From CALBPI01 sp039033995 (lineage in GTDB: Bacteria; Pseudomonadota; Gammaproteobacteria; Steroidobacterales; Woeseiaceae), in NCBI GenBank assembly GCA_039033995.1, contig JBCCBP010000017.1:4196-68195 (forward strand): 64,000 nucleotides of DNA, in the 5' to 3' direction. Of the stretch, positions 27,809 to 37,053 are shown piece after piece (the first letter of the stretch is position 1; every line of letters begins with the position of its first letter). A program made the position numbers and the translations under genes. The notes beneath the pieces were generated by a model, which had not been told where the DNA came from, searched no databases, and saw only the letters and a list, made by a program, of their open reading frames with translations.

Positions 27809-28399
27809 ATGTCATCAATGCTAGATGCGATACTGCAGGCTGTGTCTTCACCATCGATAGCGTCCTGGCCGGTGTACGCGTCCGTATTGGCAGTATTACT
27901 GACCCTCTTCATCTTGGTGCTATGGTGGCGTGGGCGCAGCGTCTCAACGATTGGCAAGTCGCTGGCCGCTGTCAGTATCGAGCAATTGACCGACGTCGTG
28001 CTGCCGAAGGCCGATGACGGCGACATTCACATCGCACATATACTGCTGACCGAGCGCGGTATTCTGGTCGTTGATATTCGCGATATCAGTGGCATCGTAT
28101 TCGGCAGCGATAAGATGCGCGATTGGACCATCATGCAAGATGGTCGTCGGTTCACGATTCCGAATCCCCAGGAGGCGTTGCTCGATCGTATCGCGGCGGT
28201 CAAACTCGCGGTCGGCAAAGGGGCGGTCGATGGCTGTGTCATCTTTAGCGATGGCGCCGATTTCAGCAAGGGTCGACCATCGCTCGTACGCACCGAGTCG
28301 GATTTTCGCAAAGAATGGGCTATACGCGAGCCCAACACGGCACGCGCTGCTCATGACATGGCCTGGACCGCATTGCGGGATGCGACGTTTCGCGCGTAA
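27809..28399 (+). CDS. NERD-domain membrane-anchored protein
   Basis: A 196-residue protein with one N-terminal transmembrane helix (WPVYASVLAVLLTLFILVLWW) followed by a nuclease-related (NERD) domain: HILLTERGILVVDIRDISG and a downstream FGSDKMRDWTI, which fit the family's strand-Asp-strand-Trp pattern. NERD proteins are predicted nucleases, but few have been tested. The canonical E-x-K of the fold is replaced by D-I-R here, so activity is uncertain. It lies seven bases after thrC with no functional link to threonine that I can see. Confidence 0.75.
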   Translation: MSSMLDAILQAVSSPSIASWPVYASVLAVLLTLFILVLWWRGRSVSTIGKSLAAVSIEQLTDVVLPKADDGDIHIAHILLTERGILVVDIRDISGIVFGSDKMRDWTIMQDGRRFTIPNPQEALLDRIAAVKLAVGKGAVDGCVIFSDGADFSKGRPSLVRTESDFRKEWAIREPNTARAAHDMAWTALRDATFRA

Positions 28400-28467
28400 C
28401 GCAATGTATCGGTTAGCGGCCCGTCGTCAGACTCGTCAGTCAGCCTCTGTTCGATAGCGCCCGCCGA

Positions 28468-29271
28468 TCAACGCGCGAGACCGAAAAAGCGTTTCGCGTT
28501 GGCGGTGGTTTGTGATGCCAGTTCGTCAACGCTGACATCGCGGGCCGCTGCGACAACGCGTGCGACCTCCGGTAACCAGGCTGGCTCGTTGCGTCGAGTC
28601 TTCGGTTTGGGTCGCAGACTACGAGGTAGCAGGTAGGGCGCATCGGTTTCGATTAGCAACCTATCGGCGGGAATCTTAGCCACCAGCGGCAGCAAGTGCT
28701 GGCCGCGTCGTTCGTCGCAGATCCAACCGGTGATGCCAACATACAAATCCAACGCGAGATAGGCTTCGAGCTCTCGTTGCCCGGCAGTGAAACAGTGCGT
28801 GACGGCGCGCGGTAGTTTCGGCAGCCACGGTTTCAGTACTTCAAGAAAATCGTCGTGGGCATCACGTTGATGTAGAAATACGGGCAGCGCAAATTCTGCA
28901 GCGAGTGACAGCTGACGCTCGAAGGCATCGCGTTGCCGGTCCGCTGGCGCGAGATTGCGGAAGTAGTCGAGCCCGCATTCTCCGGCCGCCACGACATCGG
29001 GTGCCGACATTTGCATGGATAGTTCCTGATGCATAGCGTGGTCGTAGTCGGCGGCGTGATGGGGATGGACGCCGGTGGTGTAGTAAAGACGCGCGTCTGT
29101 AGAGGCGATCGTCGCGGCACGTCGGTTTGAGACCAAAGAGCTACCGGTAATCACAATGTCCTGTACGCCGGCGGCACGCGCTCGCGCTACAACGGCGTCG
29201 CGATCTTCGTCGAAACTCGAGTCAGCCAGGTTGGCGCCAATGTCGAATAGCTCAGTCACGTTGATCTCCAC
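28468..29271 (-). CDS. TatD-family metal-dependent deoxyribonuclease
   Basis: A 267-residue TIM-barrel hydrolase of the amidohydrolase superfamily. Metal-binding landmarks are visible: the N-terminal FDIGANL (replacing the usual DTHCHL-type start), TTGVHPHHA, VVAAGECGLDYFR, the FLHQRDAHDDF histidine and the DAPYLLPR aspartate. Family members are 3'-5' exonucleases acting in DNA repair or quality control. The ASN-type start DIGANL places it with the TatD subgroup rather than YcfH. It is a single minus-strand gene, divergent from the TPR gene. Confidence 0.88.
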   Translation of the reverse strand: MEINVTELFDIGANLADSSFDEDRDAVVARARAAGVQDIVITGSSLVSNRRAATIASTDARLYYTTGVHPHHAADYDHAMHQELSMQMSAPDVVAAGECGLDYFRNLAPADRQRDAFERQLSLAAEFALPVFLHQRDAHDDFLEVLKPWLPKLPRAVTHCFTAGQRELEAYLALDLYVGITGWICDERRGQHLLPLVAKIPADRLLIETDAPYLLPRSLRPKPKTRRNEPAWLPEVARVVAAARDVSVDELASQTTANAKRFFGLAR

Positions 29272-29347
29272 GCTATGCCGCGCGCAGTCTACGGGACAGT
29301 GCGTCGCATCGCCAGTGATCGTACCAATGTGACCTAGCGCACAGTTT

Positions 29348-29365
29348 TACCCCCCAGACGGGGTA
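29348..29365 (+). promoter_or_regulatory. short hairpin just before a start codon
   Basis: TACCCC (29348-29353) and GGGGTA (29360-29365) form a six-pair stem with a six-base loop, ending ten bases before the ATG of the TPR protein. It covers the position where a Shine-Dalgarno would be expected, and GGGG may itself be that site, so it could damp initiation. No homologs were compared. Confidence 0.3.
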
Positions 29366-29375
29366 TCCTTTCGTT

Positions 29376-30128
29376 ATGTATATCCGAGCGTTGTTTCTTG
29401 TTGTCGCGACGTGGTGTGTTGGTGCGACTGCACACGCGGCGATGAAAATAGCAGATCTGCGAGATCGTGCCGCGGTCATAGAGTACGCGGCGCACGTCGG
29501 TGACTTCCGGCAGCTGACGCAAATCAGCGATCTTCTGGTAGAGCAGACCGCGCGTGGGAATTTACAGAAGCTCGTGCATTATTACTCTGCATTGGCTGCG
29601 TACCGCGCTGCCGAGATCGATGCGGACGTCGAGTATCGGGTTGGGGTTCTGCTGGATCGCTGCGTGGACCAAGGCAAAGCGGCCCTGAAACTTGATCCGG
29701 AGTTTGCAGAAGCGCTTGCGCTGATCGGCGCCTGTCACGGCCTCGCCGCCGCGCGTCAACCGTTGGCTGCCATTGTGTCGGGCAATTTCTCAGCACGCGA
29801 GCTTAAACGAGCGCTGGCGCTGGCACCGGAAAATCCACGCGTGCAGCTCTTGCACGCGATTACACTGATGCGCCGGTACGAATCCCCGCAGCGCCGCGCA
29901 CAGGCGGAAGAGAGCCTAGGCGAGGCACTGCGCTTGTTTGATGCTTTCGCGACCATGGACGATGCGGAGTCGCCGCAGTGGGGTCAGGAACACGCGCATC
30001 TATGGATGGCGCGACTGGCGCTGGCCAACGACGACAAGGTCGCGGCACGCGATCATCTGGAGCAAGCCCTGCTGATCGCTCCCGACTTTGAGATGGCTCG
30101 CGTCGAATTCACATCGCTAGGCAGCTAG
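29376..30128 (+). CDS. exported TPR-repeat protein
   Basis: A 250-residue protein with a signal peptide (ALFLVVATWCVGATAHA) and helical repeats of TPR character (YYSALAAYRAAEIDADVEYRVGVLLD, KAALKLDPEFAEALALIGACHG, KRALALAPENPRVQLLHAI, DHLEQALLIAPDFEMARVEF). No catalytic motif is visible. It is probably a periplasmic scaffold; the partner is unknown. It stands alone between the divergent tatD gene and the VNG-repeat gene. Confidence 0.7.
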   Translation: MYIRALFLVVATWCVGATAHAAMKIADLRDRAAVIEYAAHVGDFRQLTQISDLLVEQTARGNLQKLVHYYSALAAYRAAEIDADVEYRVGVLLDRCVDQGKAALKLDPEFAEALALIGACHGLAAARQPLAAIVSGNFSARELKRALALAPENPRVQLLHAITLMRRYESPQRRAQAEESLGEALRLFDAFATMDDAESPQWGQEHAHLWMARLALANDDKVAARDHLEQALLIAPDFEMARVEFTSLGS

Positions 30129-30298
30129 CGGTTACTGTCCCCGATTAAGCTGTACGGAGGGCTGTAGAGCGCGCCGTCACGCGTTGACACTGATGTGTCC
30201 GCGATATCTGTCCAATTCATGTCTCCGCTACTAAACCTTTTTGCCCCTGGCGACATCCTAATAGTGAATCTGTCGTGTACTATTGGGAGATGATCCAG

Positions 30299-31021
30299 AT
30301 GAAAGCCTTAACTTCAGCCGCCACGATGGCCGCAATCCTCTGCTTGACGTCGCTGGCCTTGCCGACGACCGCCGACGCATCCGTCAATAAGAATATTCGA
30401 ATTGAAGCCGGCGAGAGCAGCACCGGCGGCAGCAGCGTCAACGGCAATATCAAGGTGGATAGCTCGGCGCTCGTGTCGGGTAAGCTCTCGACCGTCAATG
30501 GCGGCATTTCGATTGCCGAGGGTGCTATCGTGCAGGAGGTTGAGACTGTCAATGGCAGGCTTAAGATCGCAGACGATGTGCAACTCGAGTACGCCAACAC
30601 GGTGAACGGTCGGAATCAGCTCGGCGATCGTGTCGTCGTCAATGCCAACGTGTCGACCGTGAATGGGTCGATCGAAGTCGGTACTGGCAGTCGGGTTGGT
30701 GAAGATGTGAGTGCAGTGAACGGCAAAATCTCGCTGCACGGTGTCGATGTCGGCGGCGACGTCGTCAACGTTAACGGCGGCATGAACATTACCGATGGCA
30801 GTATCGTGCGCGGTTCTGTCATTGTTAAAAAGCCAAAAAAGCGCGGCTGGAACTGGGGCAAGAGCAATAAGCCTCGCATTGTGATCGGCCCCAATGTGGT
30901 GATCGAGCAGACTTTGCTGCTTGAGCAACCCGTGGAGTTGTACGTTCACGAAACGGCGCGTATCAATGAAATCAAAGGTGACGATATTGATATCAACCGC
31001 TTCTCGGGCGATCGCCCCTGA
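30299..31021 (+). CDS. exported beta-solenoid-like protein with VNG repeats
   Basis: A 240-residue protein. After a signal peptide (TMAAILCLTSLALPTTADA) the triplet Val-Asn-Gly recurs seven times at about 20-residue spacing (SSVNG, STVNG, ETVNG, NTVNG, STVNG, SAVNG, VNVNG), each within a strand-turn-strand unit such as GKLSTVNGGISIAEGA. This predicts a right-handed beta-solenoid, as in polymer-forming or DUF4097-like proteins. A basic segment (KKPKKRGWNWGKSNKP) precedes a last strand block. I start at the ATG at 30299, nine bases after GGGAG; an ATG at 30290 and a GTG at 30275 are also in frame. Function unknown. Confidence 0.7.
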   Translation: MKALTSAATMAAILCLTSLALPTTADASVNKNIRIEAGESSTGGSSVNGNIKVDSSALVSGKLSTVNGGISIAEGAIVQEVETVNGRLKIADDVQLEYANTVNGRNQLGDRVVVNANVSTVNGSIEVGTGSRVGEDVSAVNGKISLHGVDVGGDVVNVNGGMNITDGSIVRGSVIVKKPKKRGWNWGKSNKPRIVIGPNVVIEQTLLLEQPVELYVHETARINEIKGDDIDINRFSGDRP

Positions 31022-31066
31022 ACGATTGTGGTGGCTGTCACGCTCGCCGTTCGTGGGGCGTGACAG

Positions 31067-31834
31067 TTGCTAGACCCGAATCAGCTGACGCTGGATCTGC
31101 GTGACAGTGCCGAGCGGGCTGCGTCTCCCCGAGTTCGTTTTAGTCGACGCGCTCGGCGTCTGATTCTCAAGGTGCATACGGACGGCGAGGCGGAAGTTGT
31201 GGCGCCGATCGGCACCTCGGAACGCAATATCGTCCGATTCGTCGAAGAGCACCGCGATTGGATCGCAAAGACACGCGATGCCCAGTTAGCGGCGCACCCG
31301 CCTGTCGATCGGCAGCGTCCTGATCACATTGTGCTGCCTGCGTGCGGCGAACACTGGCGAATTGTCCGGCGTCCACAGAAATCGGACAGTTTGCGTGCGC
31401 GTCGGTTGCCCGACGACACACCCGATCGCTTTGTCGTCTGTGTGGACGGAAGGCCGTTAGCAAGCGAGGACGTGGTGCGGGATGCGGTCCGGCGTTTGGT
31501 GATTCAACGGGCGCGAGATGCATTCGAGTCCCGTCTGCCACAGTTCGCGGCCGCGCTCGGTAGTCGCTACAACCGACTGCAGGTGCGTGACCAGAAAACC
31601 TGTTGGGGCAGCTATTCAGCGCGCGGGACGCTGAGCATGAATTATGCGGCCATTTTCCTGCGCCCCGAATTGTTCGACTATCTGTGCGTGCATGAGCTTG
31701 CGCATTACCACCATATGGATCACTCACGCGCGTTTTGGCGGTGCACGGAATCGGTCCTGCCAAACGCACGCGCGCTGGATCGCGAGTTGGGCAGTACAAG
31801 GGCTGTTGTGCCGCCCTGGTTATGGTCGACATGA
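31067..31834 (+). CDS. YgjP-like (DUF45) zinc metallopeptidase
   Basis: A 255-residue protein of the YgjP/SprT-like family. The zinc motif HELAH (H209, E210, H213) continues HHMDHSRAFW, typical of the group, after the conserved block DQKTCWGSYSARGTLSMNY. A TGA lies two codons upstream in frame, so translation must start at the TTG at 31067 or later. The stop overlaps the ATG of the SGNH hydrolase, so the two are coupled. The substrate is unknown. Confidence 0.85.
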   Translation: MLDPNQLTLDLRDSAERAASPRVRFSRRARRLILKVHTDGEAEVVAPIGTSERNIVRFVEEHRDWIAKTRDAQLAAHPPVDRQRPDHIVLPACGEHWRIVRRPQKSDSLRARRLPDDTPDRFVVCVDGRPLASEDVVRDAVRRLVIQRARDAFESRLPQFAAALGSRYNRLQVRDQKTCWGSYSARGTLSMNYAAIFLRPELFDYLCVHELAHYHHMDHSRAFWRCTESVLPNARALDRELGSTRAVVPPWLWST

Positions 31835-32568
31835 AAGCGCCGAGTCCCTTGACCTTTTGGGCACAATTGGTCGCGTTATCGCCGATTGTGCTCGCACAGG
31901 GCGCCTACCTGAAGCGCAAGGCGCCGCGCATGGCACCCGTGCTGGACAATGCGGACCGCGGGGAGGAGCAGGGCAGCGATACTGCAGCACCGCTCGAGCT
32001 TGTTGTCGTCGGTGAGTCGACGGCCGTTGGCGTTGGTTGCCAGCATCGAGACGAAGGTATGCCTGTGCAGCTCGCGCGGGCAATCTCACGACAGCGGCGC
32101 GTTGATGTGCAGTGGCAGGTCATTGGCGGCAATGGATTGCGCGCACGCGATATTGAGCGGTTGTTGCAGTCTCAGTCCGACGCGCCGCAGACTGAGCGCA
32201 AGTTGGCGGTGGTGTTGTTGGGCGTCAATGATGTGGTTGGACTGACCAGCGTCAAAGCGTGGCGTGAGTCGCTGATCGCGATTCGCCAGCAGCTCCGTCG
32301 CCGAGGTGCAAAGGTGGTGTGTCTCGCGCCCGTGCCCCCGATGGACGGGTTTACGTTGTTACCGCAACCGTTACGGCGTTTGCTGGGTCTGCGCGCTCGG
32401 ATGCTCGATGCCGCACGTCATGATGTTGCCCGTGTTTATCCCGACGTGGTCGCTGCCGAAACCGAATTCCCGCTCGACGCGACGTTGTTGGCGCAGGATG
32501 GATATCACCCGGGACCAGCGGCGTGCGCCTGGTGGGCCGAAGCATTGGCCAAACAGGTCAACTCATAG
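31831..32568 (+). CDS. SGNH/GDSL-type hydrolase with N-terminal membrane segment
   Basis: A 245-residue esterase/lipase-fold protein. Block I reads VVVGESTAVG, with S63 as the likely nucleophile and Glu where GDSL enzymes have Asp. The GxND block is LLGVNDVVGL, and block V is DGYHPGPAAC with the Asp-x-x-His pair. The hydrophobic N-terminus (FWAQLVALSPIVLAQGAYL) may anchor it in the inner membrane. The ATG at 31831 overlaps the stop of the metallopeptidase. The natural substrate cannot be inferred. Confidence 0.85.
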   Translation: MKAPSPLTFWAQLVALSPIVLAQGAYLKRKAPRMAPVLDNADRGEEQGSDTAAPLELVVVGESTAVGVGCQHRDEGMPVQLARAISRQRRVDVQWQVIGGNGLRARDIERLLQSQSDAPQTERKLAVVLLGVNDVVGLTSVKAWRESLIAIRQQLRRRGAKVVCLAPVPPMDGFTLLPQPLRRLLGLRARMLDAARHDVARVYPDVVAAETEFPLDATLLAQDGYHPGPAACAWWAEALAKQVNS

Positions 32569-32647
32569 GCCGTGGCAAAGCACGCGCATAACAAACATAC
32601 CCGCGCATATGCGGTCAAACGTATCTTTGCACGACTTATCGCCAGGT

Positions 32648-33154
32648 TTAGCGTTGAGCCAGAGATGCCAGGAAAGTTTCAATATCTCGGCGACTAGCCA
32701 AACGTATGGGCTTTTCGTCGTCGCCTGGATGTTGAAATCGTCTTTGGTGAGCCTCGAAAACGTCTGCTCGAATGTCGCTCCGATGGGGTCGACTGCGGTT
32801 ACGCGCTATTCTCAAGTCGATTTCTTTTGGTGGTGTATCCATATACAAGAGTCTAAAACAGGCTTGCGCATCATCAGCCACAGCTCGATAGCGATCCCGC
32901 AGAAATCGGTGCGAAAGGGTATCATCTAAGACGACAGAAATACCGGTCGACAAAATTTGTGTCAGTCTTTGCACAGCGATTGCGCTCGTTTCTTCCCATT
33001 GCGTATCGCTCATGCCAATTCCGGCATCGAGCCCACGCTCGGAGTTGATATCGTCCAGGCTGACTCGTGAAATATCAAGCGTGGCTGCCAATTGTTTGGC
33101 CACTGTCGTCTTACCTGAGAAAGCTAGCCCGCAAGTCGCATATAGGGTTTTCAT
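32648..33154 (-). CDS. small P-loop kinase-like ATPase
   Basis: A 168-residue protein with a Walker A motif CGLAFSGKTT near its start (G9 to T16) and a later SVVLDDTL strand that may be Walker B. The Arg-rich lid (RIARNRSRPHRSD) suggests a nucleoside or small-molecule kinase of the AAA_33/zeta-toxin-like group rather than an NTP-driven motor. It and its flanks (about 32570-33230) are more AT-rich than the neighbours, which suggests later arrival. It is the last minus-strand gene of a long same-strand series but is separated by 78 bases. I see no antitoxin-like partner. Confidence 0.7.
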   Translation of the reverse strand: MKTLYATCGLAFSGKTTVAKQLAATLDISRVSLDDINSERGLDAGIGMSDTQWEETSAIAVQRLTQILSTGISVVLDDTLSHRFLRDRYRAVADDAQACFRLLYMDTPPKEIDLRIARNRSRPHRSDIRADVFEAHQRRFQHPGDDEKPIRLASRRDIETFLASLAQR

Positions 33155-33232
33155 GTCGATTGACCAACCATCCGTTGTGTCAGCGTCCGGTTGCCTTCGA
33201 CCGTAGTTTGCCGAGGCGCTAGCGCTTAGACG

Positions 33233-34243
33233 CTAACCCTGGTCGAGCAGTTCGCGAAGATCGATAACCGCTGCGTTGGCGCGCGACAAGTAAGACGCCA
33301 TGACCAGCGAGTGGTTAGCAAACACGCCATAGCCACTCCCGTTCAGTACGACGGGGCTGTTTAATGGCGCGAGGCTGGCTTCCAGTTCTCGGATAATCTG
33401 GCGCAGGCTGACGGTCGCATTCTTGTCTTCCAAAACGTCCGCGAAATCAAACTGCGCCGCACGCAGGAAATGTACGAGCGCCCAGGCACTGCCACGCGCT
33501 TCGAACAAGACGTTGTCGAGTTGCAGCCATGGTGTCTTGACCTGAATGTCTGCACGCTGGTTCACGCCGCCGCCGGCGGTGGCGGCCGATTCACCGGCCA
33601 GGTCCGTGTTGACGCGTGATTGCCCGACGCTTGCCGTTAGCTGCTGTGACATGTTGCCGAGTCGTTTTTCGACCTGGCCGAGCCACTCGCGAAGATTGTC
33701 AGCGCGAGCGAAAAATTGTGCGTTGGCATCATTGCTATCGAGCAAACGTCGCTCGTAGCGCTGCAAGTATTCGATGCCCTCCCGGTATTTGCTCTCTGGC
33801 GGGGGCAGGATCCAAGCGCTCTCATCGAAAAAGAAGCGCTTCTCTGCTTCCGTCAGATCAGGGTCTTCGGATGACTGTGACTGCGATCGACTGTAGTCAT
33901 TGCGCATGACCCGAGAGAGGTCGCGTATTTGCGTCAGCACCCCGATTTCCCAGCTCGGAATGTTGTCGAGAAACAAGCCGGGTGGCGCGATATCGTTGGA
34001 CAGGAACCCGCCCGGTTTGTCCAATAGCGTTTCTGCGACGCGCCGCAGCGTGTTGGTGGTGGCAAAGCCGATGACTGCCGGGCGCTCCGCCTCCGTGGTG
34101 TCAACCCAAAACACGGCTGGCTCACGCGACCAGTACCACGACACGCCGATGAGCAGTATCAGCAATACGGTCGCGATGACCGTCGTTGGCAGTACCCATT
34201 TACGATCGTTCAGAATGATGGCGTCATACAAGCGTCCGAACAT
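33233..34243 (-). CDS. DUF2333-family membrane protein
   Basis: A 336-residue protein with one N-terminal transmembrane helix (WVLPTTVIATVLLILLIGVSWYW) and a periplasmic, mostly helical domain containing DIAPPGLFLDNIPSWEIGVLTQIRD-like wording that I associate with DUF2333 of gammaproteobacteria. No enzyme motif is visible. The ATG at 34243 has AGGAGA six bases upstream; the frame is open further but unlike the family. It begins 14 bases after the acnA stop, so the two probably share a transcript. Function unknown. Confidence 0.8.
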   Translation of the reverse strand: MFGRLYDAIILNDRKWVLPTTVIATVLLILLIGVSWYWSREPAVFWVDTTEAERPAVIGFATTNTLRRVAETLLDKPGGFLSNDIAPPGLFLDNIPSWEIGVLTQIRDLSRVMRNDYSRSQSQSSEDPDLTEAEKRFFFDESAWILPPPESKYREGIEYLQRYERRLLDSNDANAQFFARADNLREWLGQVEKRLGNMSQQLTASVGQSRVNTDLAGESAATAGGGVNQRADIQVKTPWLQLDNVLFEARGSAWALVHFLRAAQFDFADVLEDKNATVSLRQIIRELEASLAPLNSPVVLNGSGYGVFANHSLVMASYLSRANAAVIDLRELLDQG

Positions 34244-34257
34244 GGGTTGTCTCCTCG

Positions 34258-36930
34258 TTAACTCGCCGCATCGGCGAGTTGTCGCAACACGTATTGCAAA
34301 ATGCCGCCGTGGCGGAAGTAGTCCCATTCCTTCGGTGTATCGATGCGAACATGGACGTCAAATGATGATGTGTTGCCATTTTCACGTCGGGCTGTAACAG
34401 ATACTTTCTCTGGCGTGCCAGTGGCCAATCCAGCTAACGAAAACGTCTCGCTGCCATCGAGTCCCAGACTTTCGGTGCTGTCGGCATCGAGGAATTGCAA
34501 CGGCAACACACCCATGCCGATCAGATTGGAGCGGTGGATCCGTTCGAAGCTTTCGGCGATCACAGCTTTGACGCCAAGCAGCAATGTACCTTTCGCCGCC
34601 CAGTCGCGGGAAGAGCCCGTGCCATACTCCTTGCCGGCGAGCACGATGAGCGGCGTATCTTCCTGCTGGTAACGCTGCGCGGCATCGAAAATAGTCATGG
34701 TCTCGCCGCTTGGTTGGTGCTTCGTCCAGCCGCCCTCGGTGCCGGGTGCCAGCAGATTACGCAGTCGAATGTTTGCGAACGTGCCGCGCATCATCACTTC
34801 GTGGTTGCCGCGGCGCGAGCCGTAGGAATTGAAATCCTTGTCGGCGACGCCCTGAGCCCGCAAATATTCTGCTGCTGGACTGTCTGCTGCAATACCACCG
34901 GCCGGCGATATGTGGTCGGTTGTCACGGTGTCGCCCAATAAAGCGAGAACACGTGCACCTGCGATATTGGCGCCCGCGGCGGGTGATCGTCCCATGCCGA
35001 CGAAGTAGGGGGGATTCTTGACATAGGTTGACGTGTTGTCCCAGGTGTAAATTTCGCCGTCGGGAATGGACAGGCCGTTCCAGTTAGCATCGCCTTCGAA
35101 CACGCTGTCATAGCTCGCCTTGAACATCTCGGAATCAATGTTGGCCAGAATGCACTCGTGAATTTCCTTCTGGCTCGGCCAGATATCCTTCAGGAAGACA
35201 TCGTTGCCATCCTGATCCTGTCCTAGCGCATCGTTATAGATATCGCGGTGCATATCACCGGCGATGGCGTAGGCTACGACGAGCGGCGGTGACGCGAGGA
35301 AGTTCATTTTGACGAGCGGATGAATGCGACCTTCAAAGTTGCGATTGCCCGACAAGACGCTGCACCCGACCAGGCCCGACTCGCGCACGGCGGATTCGAT
35401 CTCCGGTCGCAGTGGGCCCGAGTTGCCAATGCACGTGGTACAACCATAGCCTACCGTGTAGAAACCGAGCTTGCGCAGGTCGCCCATCAAGTCCGCTTTT
35501 TCGAGGTAATCCGTGACTACCCGGGAGCCAGGTGCCAGACTGGTTTTGACCCACGGTTTAACGTTAAGCCCACGAGTGACAGCGTTTCGGGCCAACAACC
35601 CTGCGCCGAGCATCACCGCCGGATTAGATGTATTGGTGCAACTCGTAATCGCTGCGATGAGCACAGCGCCGTCGTCGATGGTGTAGGGCGCAGCTTCGCC
35701 CTGAACCGTCGCGCTGCCTGGCAACTCGCGGTGGGTTGTCATCGTTGCCAGGTGCTCCTCGAACGTCGACTTTGCTACGCTCAGCGCAATACGATCCTGC
35801 GGGCGTTTGGGTCCTGCAATGCTCGGTTCGACCGTACTCATATCGAGTGTCAGCGTATCGCTATAAACCGGATCCGGATCGCCACTACTGCGCCACATGC
35901 CCTGGGCACGCGCGTACGCTTCGATCAGGCGAATCTGCTGGGCGTCACGACCGGATAATTCGAGATAGCGAATCGTCTCTGCATCAATCGGGAATATGGC
36001 ACAGGTCGAACCAAACTCCGGTGACATATTGCCTAGCGTGGCACGGTCGGCAAGTGGTAAGTGGTCGAGACCGTCACCGAAGAACTCAACGAATTTTCCG
36101 ACGACGCCGCGCTCGCGCAGCATCTCCGTAACGGTTAGCACGAGATCGGTTGCGGTAGTGCCCTCGCGCAAGTGGCCGTCGAGCTTGAAGCCGACCACTT
36201 GGGGAATCAACATGGTGATCGGTTGCCCCAGCATCGCGGCCTCGGCCTCAATGCCGCCCACACCCCAGCCGAGTACACCGAGCCCGTTGACCATGGTGGT
36301 GTGCGAATCGGTGCCGACCAGTGTATCGGGGTAGGCCAGGCGCTCGCCATTGCCCCCGTGATCGAACACGACTCTGGACAGGTATTCCAGATTGACTTGA
36401 TGCACAATCCCGGTGTTGGGCGGGACAACTTTGAAATTATCAAAAGCGTTCTGGCCCCAGCGCAGGAAGGCATAACGCTCTTTGTTGCGCTGAAATTCGA
36501 TCTTGTTATTCAAATCGAGCGCGCCGGCGGCGCCGTAACTATCGACTTGCACCGAGTGGTCGATGACCAGCTCAACGGGCGACAGTGGGTTGATGTCGCT
36601 CGCCGAGCCACCGAGACTGACGACCGCATCGCGCATCGCTGCGAGATCGACTATCGCGGGTACACCGGTGAAGTCCTGCAAGATGACGCGGCTCGGTGTA
36701 AACGCAATCTCGGTCGCTGGCGCGGCTGCTGGATCCCAGTTGGCCAGTGCCAGAATGTCCTCACGTGTTACGTCGCGTCCGTCCTCGTGGCGCAAGAGAT
36801 TTTCCAACAACACTTTGAGGGAAAACGGCAGGCGGTCAACATGCCCTTCTGCAATCGCCGACAGCCGAAACATGTCATAGCTCTGTTGGCCAACTTTGAG
36901 GGTGGATTTCGCCCCGAAAGAATCTCTCAT
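34258..36930 (-). CDS. acnA: aconitate hydratase A
   Basis: An 890-residue iron-sulfur enzyme that isomerises citrate to isocitrate in the TCA cycle. The cluster cysteines are in ITSCTNTSNP (about residue 430) and YGCTTCIGNSGPL (about 496 and 499). The start (MRDSFGAKSTLKVGQQSYDMF) and the swivel domain (EYGTGSSRDWAAKGTLLLGVKAV) follow the AcnA/IRP group, not AcnB. Length is normal. It is transcribed with the DUF2333 gene; mnmA lies 123 bases upstream on the same strand. Confidence 0.97.
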   Translation of the reverse strand: MRDSFGAKSTLKVGQQSYDMFRLSAIAEGHVDRLPFSLKVLLENLLRHEDGRDVTREDILALANWDPAAAPATEIAFTPSRVILQDFTGVPAIVDLAAMRDAVVSLGGSASDINPLSPVELVIDHSVQVDSYGAAGALDLNNKIEFQRNKERYAFLRWGQNAFDNFKVVPPNTGIVHQVNLEYLSRVVFDHGGNGERLAYPDTLVGTDSHTTMVNGLGVLGWGVGGIEAEAAMLGQPITMLIPQVVGFKLDGHLREGTTATDLVLTVTEMLRERGVVGKFVEFFGDGLDHLPLADRATLGNMSPEFGSTCAIFPIDAETIRYLELSGRDAQQIRLIEAYARAQGMWRSSGDPDPVYSDTLTLDMSTVEPSIAGPKRPQDRIALSVAKSTFEEHLATMTTHRELPGSATVQGEAAPYTIDDGAVLIAAITSCTNTSNPAVMLGAGLLARNAVTRGLNVKPWVKTSLAPGSRVVTDYLEKADLMGDLRKLGFYTVGYGCTTCIGNSGPLRPEIESAVRESGLVGCSVLSGNRNFEGRIHPLVKMNFLASPPLVVAYAIAGDMHRDIYNDALGQDQDGNDVFLKDIWPSQKEIHECILANIDSEMFKASYDSVFEGDANWNGLSIPDGEIYTWDNTSTYVKNPPYFVGMGRSPAAGANIAGARVLALLGDTVTTDHISPAGGIAADSPAAEYLRAQGVADKDFNSYGSRRGNHEVMMRGTFANIRLRNLLAPGTEGGWTKHQPSGETMTIFDAAQRYQQEDTPLIVLAGKEYGTGSSRDWAAKGTLLLGVKAVIAESFERIHRSNLIGMGVLPLQFLDADSTESLGLDGSETFSLAGLATGTPEKVSVTARRENGNTSSFDVHVRIDTPKEWDYFRHGGILQYVLRQLADAAS

Positions 36931-37053
36931 GCTGTCTCCCTTAACTGAAGCGATCGCATTGGTTGTGACACCCGATTATAGCCGAAACCGCTGACAAAAC
37001 GGGGTGGCCCGGGAGCGACGGGACTCGATTGATCGGGACAGGCAGGGGCGGAT

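Noticed and set aside
30184..30210. Promoter with consensus TTGACA upstream of the VNG-repeat gene
   Set aside because: The minus-35 box is perfect but no acceptable minus-10 box lies 16-18 bases downstream.
32306..32929. 207-residue plus-strand ORF after the SGNH hydrolase
   Set aside because: It overlaps the SGNH gene in another frame and the kinase gene on the other strand; codon choice and translation (Cys/Trp/Arg-rich) look non-coding.
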